In this document: positions 7,774 through 16,680 of the stretch, one piece after another | How positions within the stretch are numbered: position 1 is the first letter of the stretch | How the letters are laid out: each line of letters opens with the position of its first letter | Source of the DNA: Paenibacillus sp. BSR1-1 | GTDB lineage: Bacteria; Bacillota; Bacilli; Bacillales; Cytobacillaceae | Reading direction: 5' to 3' | Length of the DNA: 64,000 nt | Assembly: GCF_030403775.1 (NCBI RefSeq) | Contig: NZ_JAQMWQ010000002.1 | Location: 186,001 to 250,000 of the forward strand | Notes under the pieces: model-generated | What the model was told of the DNA's origin: nothing | Databases searched by the model: none | What the model saw: only the letters and a program-made list of their open reading frames with translations | Program-made: the position numbers and the translations under genes

Positions 7774-9690
7774 TTGACTATGTTTTCCTGGATTAGACAT
7801 GAATGGGTACAAATGGTAAAAAATCCAAAGCTGATGGTAGCGTTAATTGTGATTTTATTTGTTCCCATCCTATATAGTGGAACTTATTTGTGGGCGAACT
7901 GGGATCCATACGCTCATTTAGAAAGGCTGCCGGTCGCGGTAGTTAATGACGACGAAAAAGTCGATTATAAAGGGACCTCGTACGCGATAGGTAATGATCT
8001 GGTTAAAGAATTGAAGAACGATAAGAGTTTCAAATGGAATTTTGTCAGTAAAGGGGTGGCTGATAGAGGACTAAAAAATAATCAATATTATTTTGAAATT
8101 TATATTCCTCGTGATTTTTCCAAAATGGCGACAACGTTAACCGAGCAAAAACCGACGCCGCTTAATCTCTATTATAAGGTGAATGTGGGCAGCAATTTCA
8201 TTGCCTCGCAAATTGGAAGAAATGCCGTCGATAAGATTCGAACAAAATTAGCTCAGCAAATCAGCAAAAATTATGCTGAAGTCGTTTTTGGCAATATTAA
8301 ATCGGTCGGAGAGGGAATGAATGAAGCAAGTAAAGGTTCAGGCCAAATTACTGCAGGCTTGAACAAATTAACGTCAGGAACCGAGGAAATTATCAGCGGA
8401 ATGCAAAAGCAAGTCGATCCATTAAGTCAAATGTCAAGCGGAGCACAAAAATTAAGCAGTGCTGCTACACAATTATCCGATGGTGCGGGACAAATACAAT
8501 CGGGTATGGCTCAGGTGAATAGTGGTTTGGGCACTTTGGATAGTGGACTAAAACAGTTAAATAGCAGTTCTGCTCAACTGGAATCTGGGATGGGGCCGCT
8601 TGTGAATGGTTCAAAGCAATTAAGTCAAGCGATGGAAGGGTATGCAACTGGCCACCCTGATTCTGCCAATGACACAGCCTATCAGCAAATGGTCCAAATT
8701 AGTAATAGTCTCAGCAGTGGCCTAGTTAAATTCAATTCGAATTTTACCAGATTTAATCAAGGATTAAATAAAGCTGCACAAAGTACAGGACCTCTTAGAT
8801 CGGGAACAGACACGATTGCTGCTAAATTGAAAGACCTATCAAATGGTGCTAATCAATTAGCTGCTTCACAAGCAAAAATTTCTACTGGGGCAACAAATGT
8901 TTACAATGGGTGGAATAGCGTGATTGGCCATTTGCAAACCTTGAAAGACGGGGAAGTGGACCTTGCTGCCGGCAGCAAGGAATTAACGGATAAATTGGCA
9001 GATGGAGCAAAACAAATTCAAGCCATTCATTCCGGGCAGCCTATTTATGAAATGATGTCTAATCCTGTCAGGCTTAAAGAGCAATTGGTGCATAGTGTAC
9101 CAAACTATGGAACAGGTTTAGCTCCCTATTTCCTATCATTAAGTTTGTTCGTTGGGGCTCTTTTGCTTTCCACGATCCTTCCATTTCGGGCCACCAGCAC
9201 CCGGCCTCCATCGGCGATGGCCTGGTTTTTATCGAAATGGGTTGTACTAGCTTTTATATCTATTTTTCATAGCATCATTACCAATCTTTTTTTAATAAAA
9301 TTAATTGGATTGGATCCTGTGAACCCTGGTTTTCTTTACCTATTTACCTTTCTGGCAAGCTTGATGTTTATGTCAATTATATTGCTGCTTGTGATTGCTT
9401 TGGATAATGCCGGAAGATTTCTGGCGATTGTGCTGCTGGTCTTGCAGTTGACTTCTAGTGCAGGAACGTTTCCAATTGAGCTCACACCAACGTTTTTACA
9501 AACGCTTCATTCGTTGCTGCCAATGTCCTATACTGTCCAAGGCTTCCGTGCCATTATTTCAACTGGGGATTATCATATTTTGCGTACGGATGTGACAGCG
9601 TTGGTGATTTATTTGGCCGCTGCGGTTATTTTGACGTTGTTGGTGATAAGGGTGCTTGTGAAAAAACAGGCGGATTTAAAGGAAGCTTAG
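7774..9690 (+). CDS. YhgE/Pip family membrane protein
   Basis: About 638 aa. One N-terminal membrane segment (LMVALIVILFVPILYSGTYL), then a Pip-type extracellular domain starting with the conserved LPVAVVNDD. A long helical region follows (about residues 190-430), rich in SG/AG spaced heptads (SGLGTLDSGLKQL and similar), then five C-terminal membrane segments with an ABC-2-permease-like layout. Family members include phage-infection protein Pip and T7SS-associated YueB-like proteins; YhgE itself is uncharacterised. TTG at 7774 has AGAGGGTG upstream; the frame is open to 7705 but that part is not family-like. Monocistronic. Confidence 0.85.
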   Translation: MTMFSWIRHEWVQMVKNPKLMVALIVILFVPILYSGTYLWANWDPYAHLERLPVAVVNDDEKVDYKGTSYAIGNDLVKELKNDKSFKWNFVSKGVADRGLKNNQYYFEIYIPRDFSKMATTLTEQKPTPLNLYYKVNVGSNFIASQIGRNAVDKIRTKLAQQISKNYAEVVFGNIKSVGEGMNEASKGSGQITAGLNKLTSGTEEIISGMQKQVDPLSQMSSGAQKLSSAATQLSDGAGQIQSGMAQVNSGLGTLDSGLKQLNSSSAQLESGMGPLVNGSKQLSQAMEGYATGHPDSANDTAYQQMVQISNSLSSGLVKFNSNFTRFNQGLNKAAQSTGPLRSGTDTIAAKLKDLSNGANQLAASQAKISTGATNVYNGWNSVIGHLQTLKDGEVDLAAGSKELTDKLADGAKQIQAIHSGQPIYEMMSNPVRLKEQLVHSVPNYGTGLAPYFLSLSLFVGALLLSTILPFRATSTRPPSAMAWFLSKWVVLAFISIFHSIITNLFLIKLIGLDPVNPGFLYLFTFLASLMFMSIILLLVIALDNAGRFLAIVLLVLQLTSSAGTFPIELTPTFLQTLHSLLPMSYTVQGFRAIISTGDYHILRTDVTALVIYLAAAVILTLLVIRVLVKKQADLKEA

Positions 9691-9729
9691 TGAAAAAGGG
9701 GCAGTGCTGGTTAATTTTTTTAGAAAGAG

Positions 9730-10095
9730 GGGTTACGTGACCTAAATCAATAGAAGAAACCCAATACGGTCACGTCGGAGTGGTCTACGTGACCTAAATC
9801 CATTCAAAAACACTAAAGGGGTAACGTAGAGTGGTTCTACGTTACCTAAAACGAAGTGGAGAAGAGAATTGGGTAACGTAGAGTGGTTCTACGTTACCTA
9901 AAACGAAGTTGAGAAGAGAATTGGGTAATATAGAGTGGTCTACGTTACCTAAAACGAAGTTGAGAAGAGAATTGGGTAACGTAGAGTGGTTCTACGTTAC
10001 CTAAAACGAAATTGAGAAAAGAATTCGGTCACGTAGAGTGGTTCTACGTTACCTAAAACGAAGTTGAGAAGAGAATTCGGTCACGCAGCCAGCCT
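9730..10095. repeat. Tandem 52-bp minisatellite of palindromes
   Basis: Six full units begin at 9768, 9820, 9872, 9924, 9975 and 10027, with partial units at about 9730 and 10079; the period is 52 bp (one unit 51). Each unit opens with an inverted repeat, GGTAACGTAGA and TCTACGTTACC around a GTGGT loop, followed by a conserved AT-rich spacer (AAACGAAGTTGAGAAGAGAA). The outer units carry compensated changes (GGTCACGT with ACGTGACC), so the hairpin appears to be kept by selection or copying. It lies between convergent genes and contains no ORF. Confidence 0.92.
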
Positions 10096-10127
10096 TTTCG
10101 TGGTGAACCGTTTCGTTCAATAAGAAG

Positions 10128-11144
10128 TTAAATCCGTACCACTCTGCCATTAAACTTCTCTTTCCAATACCCCGTTGACATGTCGGCAATCGCGACTCCG
10201 GTTGAGCTTTGTGATCCAATGAACTTCCCGTTACCTAGGTAAATGCCCACATGGCCATCTTTTTTATAAGTATCAAAAAAAACAAGGTCTCCTGGCCGCA
10301 TTTTGCTTAACGAAACTTGTGCACCAGAATTTTTTATTGAATCTGTACTCCAGCCTAATTCAATCCCTGCCTGGGAAAATGCCCAATGAACAAAGCCGGA
10401 ACAATCGAATCTTCCGTTGGCGACATCGTATTCATTTCTTCCTCCGCCAAACACATAGACAGAGTTTCCGATGTATTTATAGCCTGCGGAGATGATTTTC
10501 TTAACGTTTCCACCCTCCAAAACCGGAGGCTCTATGTATTCCGTAACTTTAACAGTTTCAATCTGTTTTTTTAAGCCTTCATATTGTCCTTTTTGTTCCG
10601 AAAGCATGGACCGCATTCCTTCGAGGTCCGTTTTCGTGCTAAGAAGTCCAGTGAGTTTTTTGTCTAAAGCGGCCTTTTTACTGTCATATTCGTTCTTTTC
10701 CGATTCCTGCTGTTCCAAAAGGGTCCGGTCTGCCTCCACAATCGATGCTACTGCTCCAACCCGGTCAATAAAATCACTCAAGCTAGTTGAACCTAACAAA
10801 ACATCGAGATAACTTAAATGTCTGTTGCTTTGCTGATAGGAAAGGGCACGTTCTTTTAATACATTATTTCGTTTTTCCATGCTGTTTTTTAAAAGACTAA
10901 TATCCTTCTCAAGCTTTTGTACTTCAGATACGGCCGCTGCTTCCTCTAAATCAGCTTTAACAATTGCCTTTTGATTATCATGAATGGCTTGATTGATTTT
11001 CTGCAATTTTTCATTGATCCCATTAGGTGATGCTGCTGGTGACCACGAATTTTGATTCGCTATGTTTGCTTCCGCATAAGCCTTAGGGGTTGTTAGAAAA
11101 GTCGATAATCCTAATATGATTAATATGGGCAGTATAAGTTTCAT
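10128..11144 (-). CDS. Secreted NlpC/P60 peptidoglycan endopeptidase, CwlO-like
   Basis: 338 aa. Signal peptide residues 1-24 (cut after AYA), a coiled-coil region about 43-200, then an NlpC/P60 domain. The catalytic Cys248 sits in FDCSGFVHWAF and His298 in GHVGIYLG, as in gamma-D-glutamyl-meso-diaminopimelate endopeptidases. The coiled coil plus P60 layout is that of CwlO, whose coiled coil is bound by FtsEX in B. subtilis, although this protein is shorter than CwlO. Expected role: cleaving stem peptides during wall growth. ATG at 11144 behind AGAGGTG. Monocistronic; the minisatellite lies directly after its stop. Confidence 0.9.
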   Translation of the reverse strand: MKLILPILIILGLSTFLTTPKAYAEANIANQNSWSPAASPNGINEKLQKINQAIHDNQKAIVKADLEEAAAVSEVQKLEKDISLLKNSMEKRNNVLKERALSYQQSNRHLSYLDVLLGSTSLSDFIDRVGAVASIVEADRTLLEQQESEKNEYDSKKAALDKKLTGLLSTKTDLEGMRSMLSEQKGQYEGLKKQIETVKVTEYIEPPVLEGGNVKKIISAGYKYIGNSVYVFGGGRNEYDVANGRFDCSGFVHWAFSQAGIELGWSTDSIKNSGAQVSLSKMRPGDLVFFDTYKKDGHVGIYLGNGKFIGSQSSTGVAIADMSTGYWKEKFNGRVVRI

Positions 11145-11340
11145 TCATTACACCTCTTTTGGAAATTTCGTAAAATTCAAACCACTAACAAGTCCACATT
11201 ATAACAAAGCAGTTTTTCAGCTTTGTAATAGGGGCTTTACAATTTAATATCATCTCAAAGTGTATCTGCCTAATTTTAGAAGAAAATAAGCTCCCAATTT
11301 TATAAAAATCATAGTATATATAGTGAAAGTAGGTGAAAAC

Positions 11341-11880
11341 ATGACATCAGGAATGGGTATGAGTGGCTTCCCAGGTATGGGTATGAGCGGAATGCCAGGT
11401 ATGGGCATGAGCGGAATGCCAAGTATGGGAGGTATGAGCGGAATGCCAGGTATGGGAGGTATGAGCGGAATGCCAGGTATGGGAGGTATGAGCGGAATGC
11501 CAGGTATGGGCATGAGCGGAATGCCAAGTATGGGAGGCATGAGCGGAATGCCAGGCATGGGCATGAGTGGAATGCCGGGCATGGGAATGGGCGGCTTTCC
11601 AGGCATGGGTACGAGCGGAATGCCAGGCATGGGAATGGGCGGCTTTCCAGGCACGGGCATGAGCGGAATGCCAGGCATGGGAATGGGCGGCTTTCCGGGC
11701 GCGGGCATGAGCGGAATGCCAGGTATGGGAATGGGCAGCTTTCCAGGCATGGGCATGAGCGGAATGCCAGGTATGGGAATGGGCAGCTTTCCAGGTATGG
11801 GCATGAGTGGAATGCCAGGTATGGGAATGAGCGGTTCCCCAGGCACTGGAATGAGTGGAATGCCAGGCATGGGAATGTAA
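11341..11880 (+). CDS. Methionine/glycine-rich low-complexity repeat protein
   Basis: About 179 aa built almost only from Gly, Met, Ser and Pro, in imperfect repeats of GMSGMPGM and variants GGFPGM, GSFPGM and GGMSGMPSM. There is no signal peptide, Lys or aromatic core other than Phe in the GGFPG variants. AGGTG stands 5 nt before the ATG at 11341. Third-position changes between repeats (GGT/GGC/GGA Gly codons) keep the protein sequence, which supports real coding. Possible roles are a spore-coat or exosporium-type structural protein, a copper-binding Met-rich protein or an oxidant sink; nothing in the sequence decides. Long reverse-strand ORFs here are by-products of the repeat. Confidence 0.75.
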   Translation: MTSGMGMSGFPGMGMSGMPGMGMSGMPSMGGMSGMPGMGGMSGMPGMGGMSGMPGMGMSGMPSMGGMSGMPGMGMSGMPGMGMGGFPGMGTSGMPGMGMGGFPGTGMSGMPGMGMGGFPGAGMSGMPGMGMGSFPGMGMSGMPGMGMGSFPGMGMSGMPGMGMSGSPGTGMSGMPGMGM

Positions 11881-11959
11881 AGTCTTGTTGTTGATTGAAG
11901 CTTTAACCTGATTTCCAAACAAGTTAAGTAATTTTTTAAAACTAAAACATGCATACAAA

Positions 11960-11988
11960 AACCTTCCTAAATCCATTTTGGGAAGGTT
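11960..11988 (-). terminator. Terminator of the crcB pair
   Basis: Stem AACCTTCC/GGAAGGTT with a T run on the minus strand, downstream of the second crcB gene. Confidence 0.7.
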
Positions 11989-12012
11989 GTTCCAATTTGC
12001 GTATTCATCACC

Positions 12013-12372
12013 TTAAAAAAAACTTCCAACCAAAAACCCAAAATAAGCCAGTGTTATGCCTGCTCCATAAGTTACGATGGTATAAAGGATAAAGTCCTTT
12101 TTATTTTTTTTAAAGAATAACTTTAGCATTTCTAATTTCAGAGTCGAGAAGGTTGTATAAGCGCCCATAAATCCAGTTCCAAATAATAATACAATTATGA
12201 TATCAGCTTTCGCGCCAGTGATTACACCTAAAAGAAATGCACCCGATAAATTAACCGTCAAGGTTCCCAATGGTAAGGCAGATTCGTGATTTAATCGTTT
12301 ACTTATGGAATATCGAGCATTCGCCCCGAGAAAACCACCAAATCCAACTATTAACAAATGCATGATTGTCAC
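12013..12372 (-). CDS. crcB: Fluoride channel CrcB/FluC, second subunit
   Basis: 119 aa with four membrane segments. The Fluc signatures are seen: [10 protein letters not shown] near residues 12-21 and the [13 protein letters not shown] motif near 75-87, whose Phe and polar residues line the fluoride pore. Fluc proteins are dual-topology or heterodimeric fluoride exporters in the plasma membrane. The GTG start overlaps the stop of the upstream paralogue by 4 bp, so the two are translationally coupled and probably form a heterodimer of opposite topology. Confidence 0.9.
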   Translation of the reverse strand: MTIMHLLIVGFGGFLGANARYSISKRLNHESALPLGTLTVNLSGAFLLGVITGAKADIIIVLLFGTGFMGAYTTFSTLKLEMLKLFFKKNKKDFILYTIVTYGAGITLAYFGFLVGSFF

Positions 12373-12743
12373 GATTTATCCACCTCGGTATTGACCTTAA
12401 ATCCTATTCGGCTCATAAATAATCCTCCAATAATACTGACAAAAACATAAAGAACACCCAGTAACATATTTCCGGATTGAAACATTTTAACGGTTTCCAC
12501 ACTGAGAGTTGAAAAAGTGGTAAAAGAACCGACAAAGCCAGTTCCGATCACAGTGGATATCTGAGGTGAGAAAGAGAACTTCTTGAAAAAATTGGTCGTT
12601 AGCCAGGCCAATAAAAAACTTCCAAATAAATTAATCAGTAGAGTTGCGAATGGAAAAGTGCTATTCGTATAAAAGGTCATTCCAATGAGATATCTTAATA
12701 TTGCACCTAATGAACCAGCTATACCTACAAAAAGATAGATCAA
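12369..12743 (-). CDS. crcB: Fluoride channel CrcB/FluC, first subunit
   Basis: 124 aa, four membrane segments, with GSLGAILRY at the start and [13 protein letters not shown] in the third helix, as in its downstream partner. A TTG start at 12743 is used; GAGGAGG stands upstream at a rather long spacing. The leader (12744-12870) does not show the GG-GATGG/CC core of the crcB fluoride riboswitch, so regulation by that switch is not supported. Together with the next gene it should remove toxic fluoride from the cytosol. Confidence 0.9.
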   Translation of the reverse strand: MIYLFVGIAGSLGAILRYLIGMTFYTNSTFPFATLLINLFGSFLLAWLTTNFFKKFSFSPQISTVIGTGFVGSFTTFSTLSVETVKMFQSGNMLLGVLYVFVSIIGGLFMSRIGFKVNTEVDKS

Positions 12744-12870
12744 AGCGAATTTTTACCTCCTCTATAAAAGACTGCACCAACTAATTTTAAACTCATTTCG
12801 TCTCAATTAACAATACAAACTCCATTTGAATATAAATAAATGAATAAAAGCCAATGGAGGAGGAGTACGC

Positions 12871-13338
12871 TTGAAAATCAATTACGATCATTCCTTTGAA
12901 TTACCTAGGTCTATTGTATGGAAATATATTAAGGATGAAAATGTACTTAGAAACTCACTCCCTGGATGCCGTTTTTTTGAAGAAAGATCGACTGGAAATT
13001 ACCTGGCTGAAATTGAAATTCAATTAGGACCAATTAAGGATATGTTTAAGCTGGAAATCTACACGATAGAAGAGAATTCAGCTTCATCCTACCGACTCCA
13101 TGTAAAGGGAAAAGGGAACCTTGGTGAGATAAGTGGTAATGGAGTTCTGCATATTACAGAAAATCAGAGAGGTACCAGCCTTTCATTTATGGCTGAAGCA
13201 GAGATAACTGGAGCACTTGCCTTAGCAAGCAAGCGTATATTAGACGGAACCGCTGATAAGAGTTTGGAAAACTTTTTTCAAAAAATGGAGAAAGAAATCA
13301 AAAAGAGAATTTATCTCTTGAAAAAAAGAAGCAGATGA
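12871..13338 (+). CDS. SRPBCC/CoxG-like lipid-binding-fold protein
   Basis: 155 aa with the START/SRPBCC pattern: SFELPRSIVWKYIKD at the start, LPGCRFFEE, a run of beta strands, and a long C-terminal helix (residues about 110-140). The LPGC motif is typical of CoxG (carbon-monoxide dehydrogenase subunit G family, PF06240), but no CO-dehydrogenase gene lies near, so the role is likely binding of a hydrophobic ligand. TTG start behind GGAGGAG. A hairpin overlapping its stop (13327-13360) terminates transcription. Confidence 0.75.
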   Translation: MKINYDHSFELPRSIVWKYIKDENVLRNSLPGCRFFEERSTGNYLAEIEIQLGPIKDMFKLEIYTIEENSASSYRLHVKGKGNLGEISGNGVLHITENQRGTSLSFMAEAEITGALALASKRILDGTADKSLENFFQKMEKEIKKRIYLLKKRSR

Positions 13339-13365
13339 TGGTCTCCGATCAGCTGCTTCTTTATT
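13327..13365 (+). terminator. Terminator overlapping the SRPBCC stop codon
   Basis: Stem AGAAGCAG (13327-13334) with CTGCTTCT (13353-13360) followed by TTATTTT. Confidence 0.65.
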
Positions 13366-13455
13366 TTGCTTAAATTAAAAAAACGATTGTATTCTAAAAA
13401 CAAGGGGATTCTAGACATAGACGAATTCAAACGGCACTTCGAAAGGAGGGGGACT

Positions 13456-14694
13456 TTGACGAATAGGGCAAGAATATTCATATACATATTATTCATTGCC
13501 GCTGCGGCCTTGGCGTTCTGGTCAAATCGTGTTCCACTCCAAAACACATTTTTCATCAAGGCAGTGATCCTGTATTGGTTTTTTAGTACGCTTTATTTTC
13601 ATTTACGTACCATGAGCCGAAAAGGAAATGTGACACTTGATTATGGAATGAACTACAGTTTGTCCTTTGTCATGTTCTCCGGGCCGTTAGGAATACTTAT
13701 TTTCGAATCGATCTACCGATTTAGCAATTATTTTTATAAAAAAATCACCAAAACCGCAGATCCGGATGAATTCGAGCACATTTTTTATAACGTCGGATCG
13801 TTTGTATTTCAAAATACTATTTCCTATTATGTGTTCCAATCCTTACAACAATATTTTCAAGCGATACCATTTGGCTTTTGGATTTTAATGTTTTTTCTGG
13901 CAACAATTAACGCTGTTATATCAGATACCTTCCTCACGATCATCTTCTACTACTTAGGGGAAATAAAATCGCGGGAGGAGGTCTTTCATTTTTTTAAAAG
14001 CAGAAGTATTCCCGATTTGGGGAAAATCTCGTTCACAAACGGAATGTTATTTGTCTTCCTTCAGGAAGGAAATTGGGAAATATTGATCAGCTTCTTTATT
14101 TTGAATTATTTGGTTAATCACTCTTTTATTGAAAAAGCTCAATACCTGCAAAACAAGCTGGAACGAGACCAATTTGAACAAATGGCTTATACTGATTTTT
14201 TAACAGGTATTTCCAATCGTGCCCTTATGGATAAAAAGATGGCAGAGTTAAATCAAGGAAATGAACCAATTGGGATTGTGGTCACTGACTTGGACAAATT
14301 CAAAATCATCAATGACACTTATAACCACGCAGTCGGTGACAGGGTAATCCAGCATTTTGCTGCAACCTTAAATAGCTATCTTAATCAGGGTGATTTTTTA
14401 TTCAGAAGCGGAGGGGAAGAATTTACACTTTTCTTGAGAAATCGAGATTATGATCAAACGGTGGCTTTTGTGGAAAAAATAAGACAAGGTGTTGAAAACA
14501 GTCAGGTTCTTGCAGAGTTTAATGGAGAAAACGTATCAATCCCCTATACAGCATCCTTCGGCCTTTACTTTTATGATGTAACCGAAAATATATCCATGGA
14601 GAAGGGGTATATTTATGCCGACCAATTATTGCTTCAATCCAAACAGCACGGTCGAAATCAATTATCAGCAAAAAATGAGCTCATACATATATAA
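13456..14694 (+). CDS. Membrane GGDEF diguanylate cyclase
   Basis: 412 aa. Residues about 5-225 hold six or seven hydrophobic segments, a membrane sensor of unknown ligand. After a short coiled linker the GGDEF domain runs from about 243 to 400, with SGGEEF at 318-323 (an active-type variant) and metal-binding Asp278 in VVTDLDKFK. The RxxD inhibitory site expected before the signature reads NQGD, so product inhibition there is probably absent. Predicted product is c-di-GMP. TTG at 13456 follows GAAAGGAGGGGG. No EAL domain is present. Probably transcribed with the 47-aa ORF that follows. Confidence 0.88.
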   Translation: MTNRARIFIYILFIAAAALAFWSNRVPLQNTFFIKAVILYWFFSTLYFHLRTMSRKGNVTLDYGMNYSLSFVMFSGPLGILIFESIYRFSNYFYKKITKTADPDEFEHIFYNVGSFVFQNTISYYVFQSLQQYFQAIPFGFWILMFFLATINAVISDTFLTIIFYYLGEIKSREEVFHFFKSRSIPDLGKISFTNGMLFVFLQEGNWEILISFFILNYLVNHSFIEKAQYLQNKLERDQFEQMAYTDFLTGISNRALMDKKMAELNQGNEPIGIVVTDLDKFKIINDTYNHAVGDRVIQHFAATLNSYLNQGDFLFRSGGEEFTLFLRNRDYDQTVAFVEKIRQGVENSQVLAEFNGENVSIPYTASFGLYFYDVTENISMEKGYIYADQLLLQSKQHGRNQLSAKNELIHI

Positions 14695-14736
14695 AAATCG
14701 AAAGTCAAACACTATAATTAAAGAGGGGGTGTAACC

Positions 14737-14880
14737 ATGACAAATGAAACAAAAGAATATGTTGCAGCTTCACTTTCACCACAATTAATAAATGAAATTC
14801 AATCACTTGAAGAAAAATTAAGTGAGCAAGCCCATAAAAAAGTAGTCGTAATTGCTTATGAAAATGAGACAACAACGTGA
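14737..14880 (+). CDS. Small hypothetical protein (47 aa)
   Basis: A short ORF with a very strong ribosome-binding site (AGAGGGGGTG) 7 nt before ATG. The protein has an acidic amphipathic helix (SPQLINEIQSLEEKLSEQ) followed by a strand-like KKVVVIAYEN. It is hydrophilic and has no signal peptide. Placed 42 bp after the GGDEF gene and before a terminator, so it is probably the last gene of that transcript. No family recognised. Confidence 0.55.
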   Translation: MTNETKEYVAASLSPQLINEIQSLEEKLSEQAHKKVVVIAYENETTT

Positions 14881-14910
14881 GATAATTTTTGCTAAGATAA
14901 TAAGCTGGCT

Positions 14911-14937
14911 AAAACCTTCATATAATTGAAGGTTTTT
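14911..14937 (+). terminator. Terminator after the 47-aa gene
   Basis: Stem AAAACCTTCA/TGAAGGTTTT followed by T residues. Confidence 0.8.
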
Positions 14938-14968
14938 ATCATGCGCTTAAGCATCAGGAGGAGAAACT

Positions 14969-15760
14969 TTGAAAAAGAAATGGTACCTGCATGGTATTTT
15001 AATGTTAACAGTCATATTGTTAATATTTAGCGGGTTAAAAACCTATAAATCAATAGCCAAACAAAATAGCAGGATAACAGTGTATCTCGCCGGCGATTCC
15101 ACTGTTGCAAATTATACCAGCAATCGGGCACCGAGGGCTGGGTGGGGGCAAATGCTCCCTCAAATGTTTGATGAGCAAATCATCGTGAAAAATGAAGCCG
15201 TCCCGGGAAGAAGTACGAAAAGTTTTATTAACGAAGGGCGGTTACGCAGAATTTTAAAACAAATTCATAAGGGAGATTATTTGCTCATTCAATTCGGACA
15301 TAACGATGAAAAAAGCTATGATCTATCCCGTTATACAGACCCTGCCACTTCCTATCAACGTTTTTTAAAAGAATATATTGACGGCGCACGAAATAAAGGG
15401 GCCATCCCAATTCTTGTAACACCGGTCGAAAGAAAGAATTTCTCCATTGACGGAAAGGCTTTGTCCACACACGGACAGTATCCTGATGCCATGAAGGAGG
15501 TTGGCAGAATGGAGAATGTCCCTGTCATTGATCTGACGTCAAAAAGTATGGCACTTTATCAACAACTTGGACCAGAAAAAACTAAGGAGCTTTTTTTATT
15601 CCTGGATGCTGGAGAACATCCAAATTACCCTGGTGGTGTACAGGATCCGGTTCATTTTCAAGAAAAGGGTGCAAGGGAAATCGCCAAACTGGTTGCAGAG
15701 GGAATTGCTGGGCTTAACCTGCCTCTACAAAAAAATATATTAAAAAACGGAGGCTATTAA
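14969..15760 (+). CDS. Rhamnogalacturonan acetylesterase-like SGNH hydrolase
   Basis: 263 aa. A signal anchor covers residues 7-23. SGNH blocks: GDSTV (nucleophile Ser44), the Gly of block II (about 80), GHNDE (Asn112) and the DPVH pair (Asp226, His229). This pattern matches the RhgT/YesT/YxiM rhamnogalacturonan acetylesterase group, which removes acetyl groups from pectin outside the cell. No other pectin genes lie near, so the polysaccharide substrate is inferred from family only. Start ATG/TTG region behind CAGGAGGAG at 14969. Its stop codon overlaps that of the convergent MBL gene. Confidence 0.82.
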   Translation: MKKKWYLHGILMLTVILLIFSGLKTYKSIAKQNSRITVYLAGDSTVANYTSNRAPRAGWGQMLPQMFDEQIIVKNEAVPGRSTKSFINEGRLRRILKQIHKGDYLLIQFGHNDEKSYDLSRYTDPATSYQRFLKEYIDGARNKGAIPILVTPVERKNFSIDGKALSTHGQYPDAMKEVGRMENVPVIDLTSKSMALYQQLGPEKTKELFLFLDAGEHPNYPGGVQDPVHFQEKGAREIAKLVAEGIAGLNLPLQKNILKNGGY

Positions 15761-15770
15761 AAGCCTCCGT
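15747..15770. terminator. Bidirectional terminator spanning two convergent stop codons
   Basis: Stem ACGGAGGC/GCCTCCGT with an 8-nt loop, inside the overlapping 3' ends of the esterase and MBL genes, flanked by A and T runs. Confidence 0.8.
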
Positions 15771-16680
15771 AATTTACAGTTTCCCCGATCAATAATACCC
15801 TTAATTGCTCCTTTGGTAATTGCTTTTTTTCCCATTCACGATATAACCGCTCTAACGCTTCGGGGCCAGTATCATCGGCCAACCGGTAGGCACCATAATG
15901 CATCGGAACAAACAATTTTGCTTTTAATTCTAAAAAAGCTGTAACACTATCTTCGGGCGAGATATGGGATGCCGCCATAAACCACTCTGGCTCATAAGCC
16001 CCAATTGGCATAAACACCGTATCGATGTGAAAGCGATCTCCTATTTCCTTAAAGCCCGTGAAATAGCCTGTATCTCCAACAAAATAAAACGTCTCTGATT
16101 GATTCTGGATAATCCAGCCGCCCCAATGGGACGTATTCATATCTGTTGCCGTTCTTCGTGTCCAATGCTGAGCAGGCACAAAGTGGAAAGTAAGTCCTGC
16201 ATGCTTAACATTTTCCCACCAATTCAATTCCGTGACACGATGAAAACCTTTTTTGAGAAATAGGGATTTTAATCCGATTGGTACAAAAAATTGAGGATTC
16301 CCTTTTAGCTGCTTAATCGTTGGAAAGTCCAAGTGGTCGTAATGGCCATGAGAAATGATCACGACATCTATTTCGGGCATGTCTGTCAACGGGATTCCAG
16401 GCGGGGTTAATCTCTTTTGAAACCCCATCCGATTTGCCCATACAGGATCCGTTAAAATATTGATTCCATTTAATTGAATCAGAAAAGTCGAATGACCGAT
16501 CCAAGTATAAGTGGTTTTATTTCGATTTTCCTGTAGTTCTTTAACCATTTTACTTTCACTTTGCTCAATATTTACCGATAAATCCTTTACCTTGCTTTTT
16601 CGTTCTCTTTGCCATCTCATCATGTCTTTAAACGTTTTGTTTGTACTGACATTCTCTAAATTAGCATATTTTTTTCGCAT
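15757..16680 (-). CDS. MBL-fold metallo-hydrolase, NAPE-PLD/UlaG-like
   Basis: 307 aa. The metal ligands HGHYDH lie at residues 111-116, with further ligands in FVGDTGYF and PMHYGAY. The N-terminal TWIGHSTFLIQLNG strand and the LTDPVWANR motif are shared with N-acyl-phosphatidylethanolamine phospholipase D-like and UlaG-like enzymes. Substrate unknown: phosphodiester or lactone hydrolysis are both possible. Start ATG at 16680 behind AGGTGATT. No signal peptide, so cytosolic. Transcribed alone. Confidence 0.85.
   Translation of the reverse strand: MRKKYANLENVSTNKTFKDMMRWQRERKSKVKDLSVNIEQSESKMVKELQENRNKTTYTWIGHSTFLIQLNGINILTDPVWANRMGFQKRLTPPGIPLTDMPEIDVVIISHGHYDHLDFPTIKQLKGNPQFFVPIGLKSLFLKKGFHRVTELNWWENVKHAGLTFHFVPAQHWTRRTATDMNTSHWGGWIIQNQSETFYFVGDTGYFTGFKEIGDRFHIDTVFMPIGAYEPEWFMAASHISPEDSVTAFLELKAKLFVPMHYGAYRLADDTGPEALERLYREWEKKQLPKEQLRVLLIGETVNYGGF

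Noticed and set aside
9730..10095. CRISPR array
   Set aside because: Repeat and spacer are both conserved from unit to unit, so there are no unique spacers, and no cas genes are near. It is a minisatellite.
11250..11976. Two long reverse-strand ORFs (His/Trp-rich and Pro/Ile-rich) opposite the Met-rich gene
   Set aside because: The regular 9-codon repeat keeps all frames open on both strands. Only the plus frame has a proper ribosome-binding site at its start and mostly synonymous changes.
12744..12870. Fluoride riboswitch before the crcB pair
   Set aside because: The conserved GG-GATGG/CC core with its pseudoknot is not found on the minus strand.
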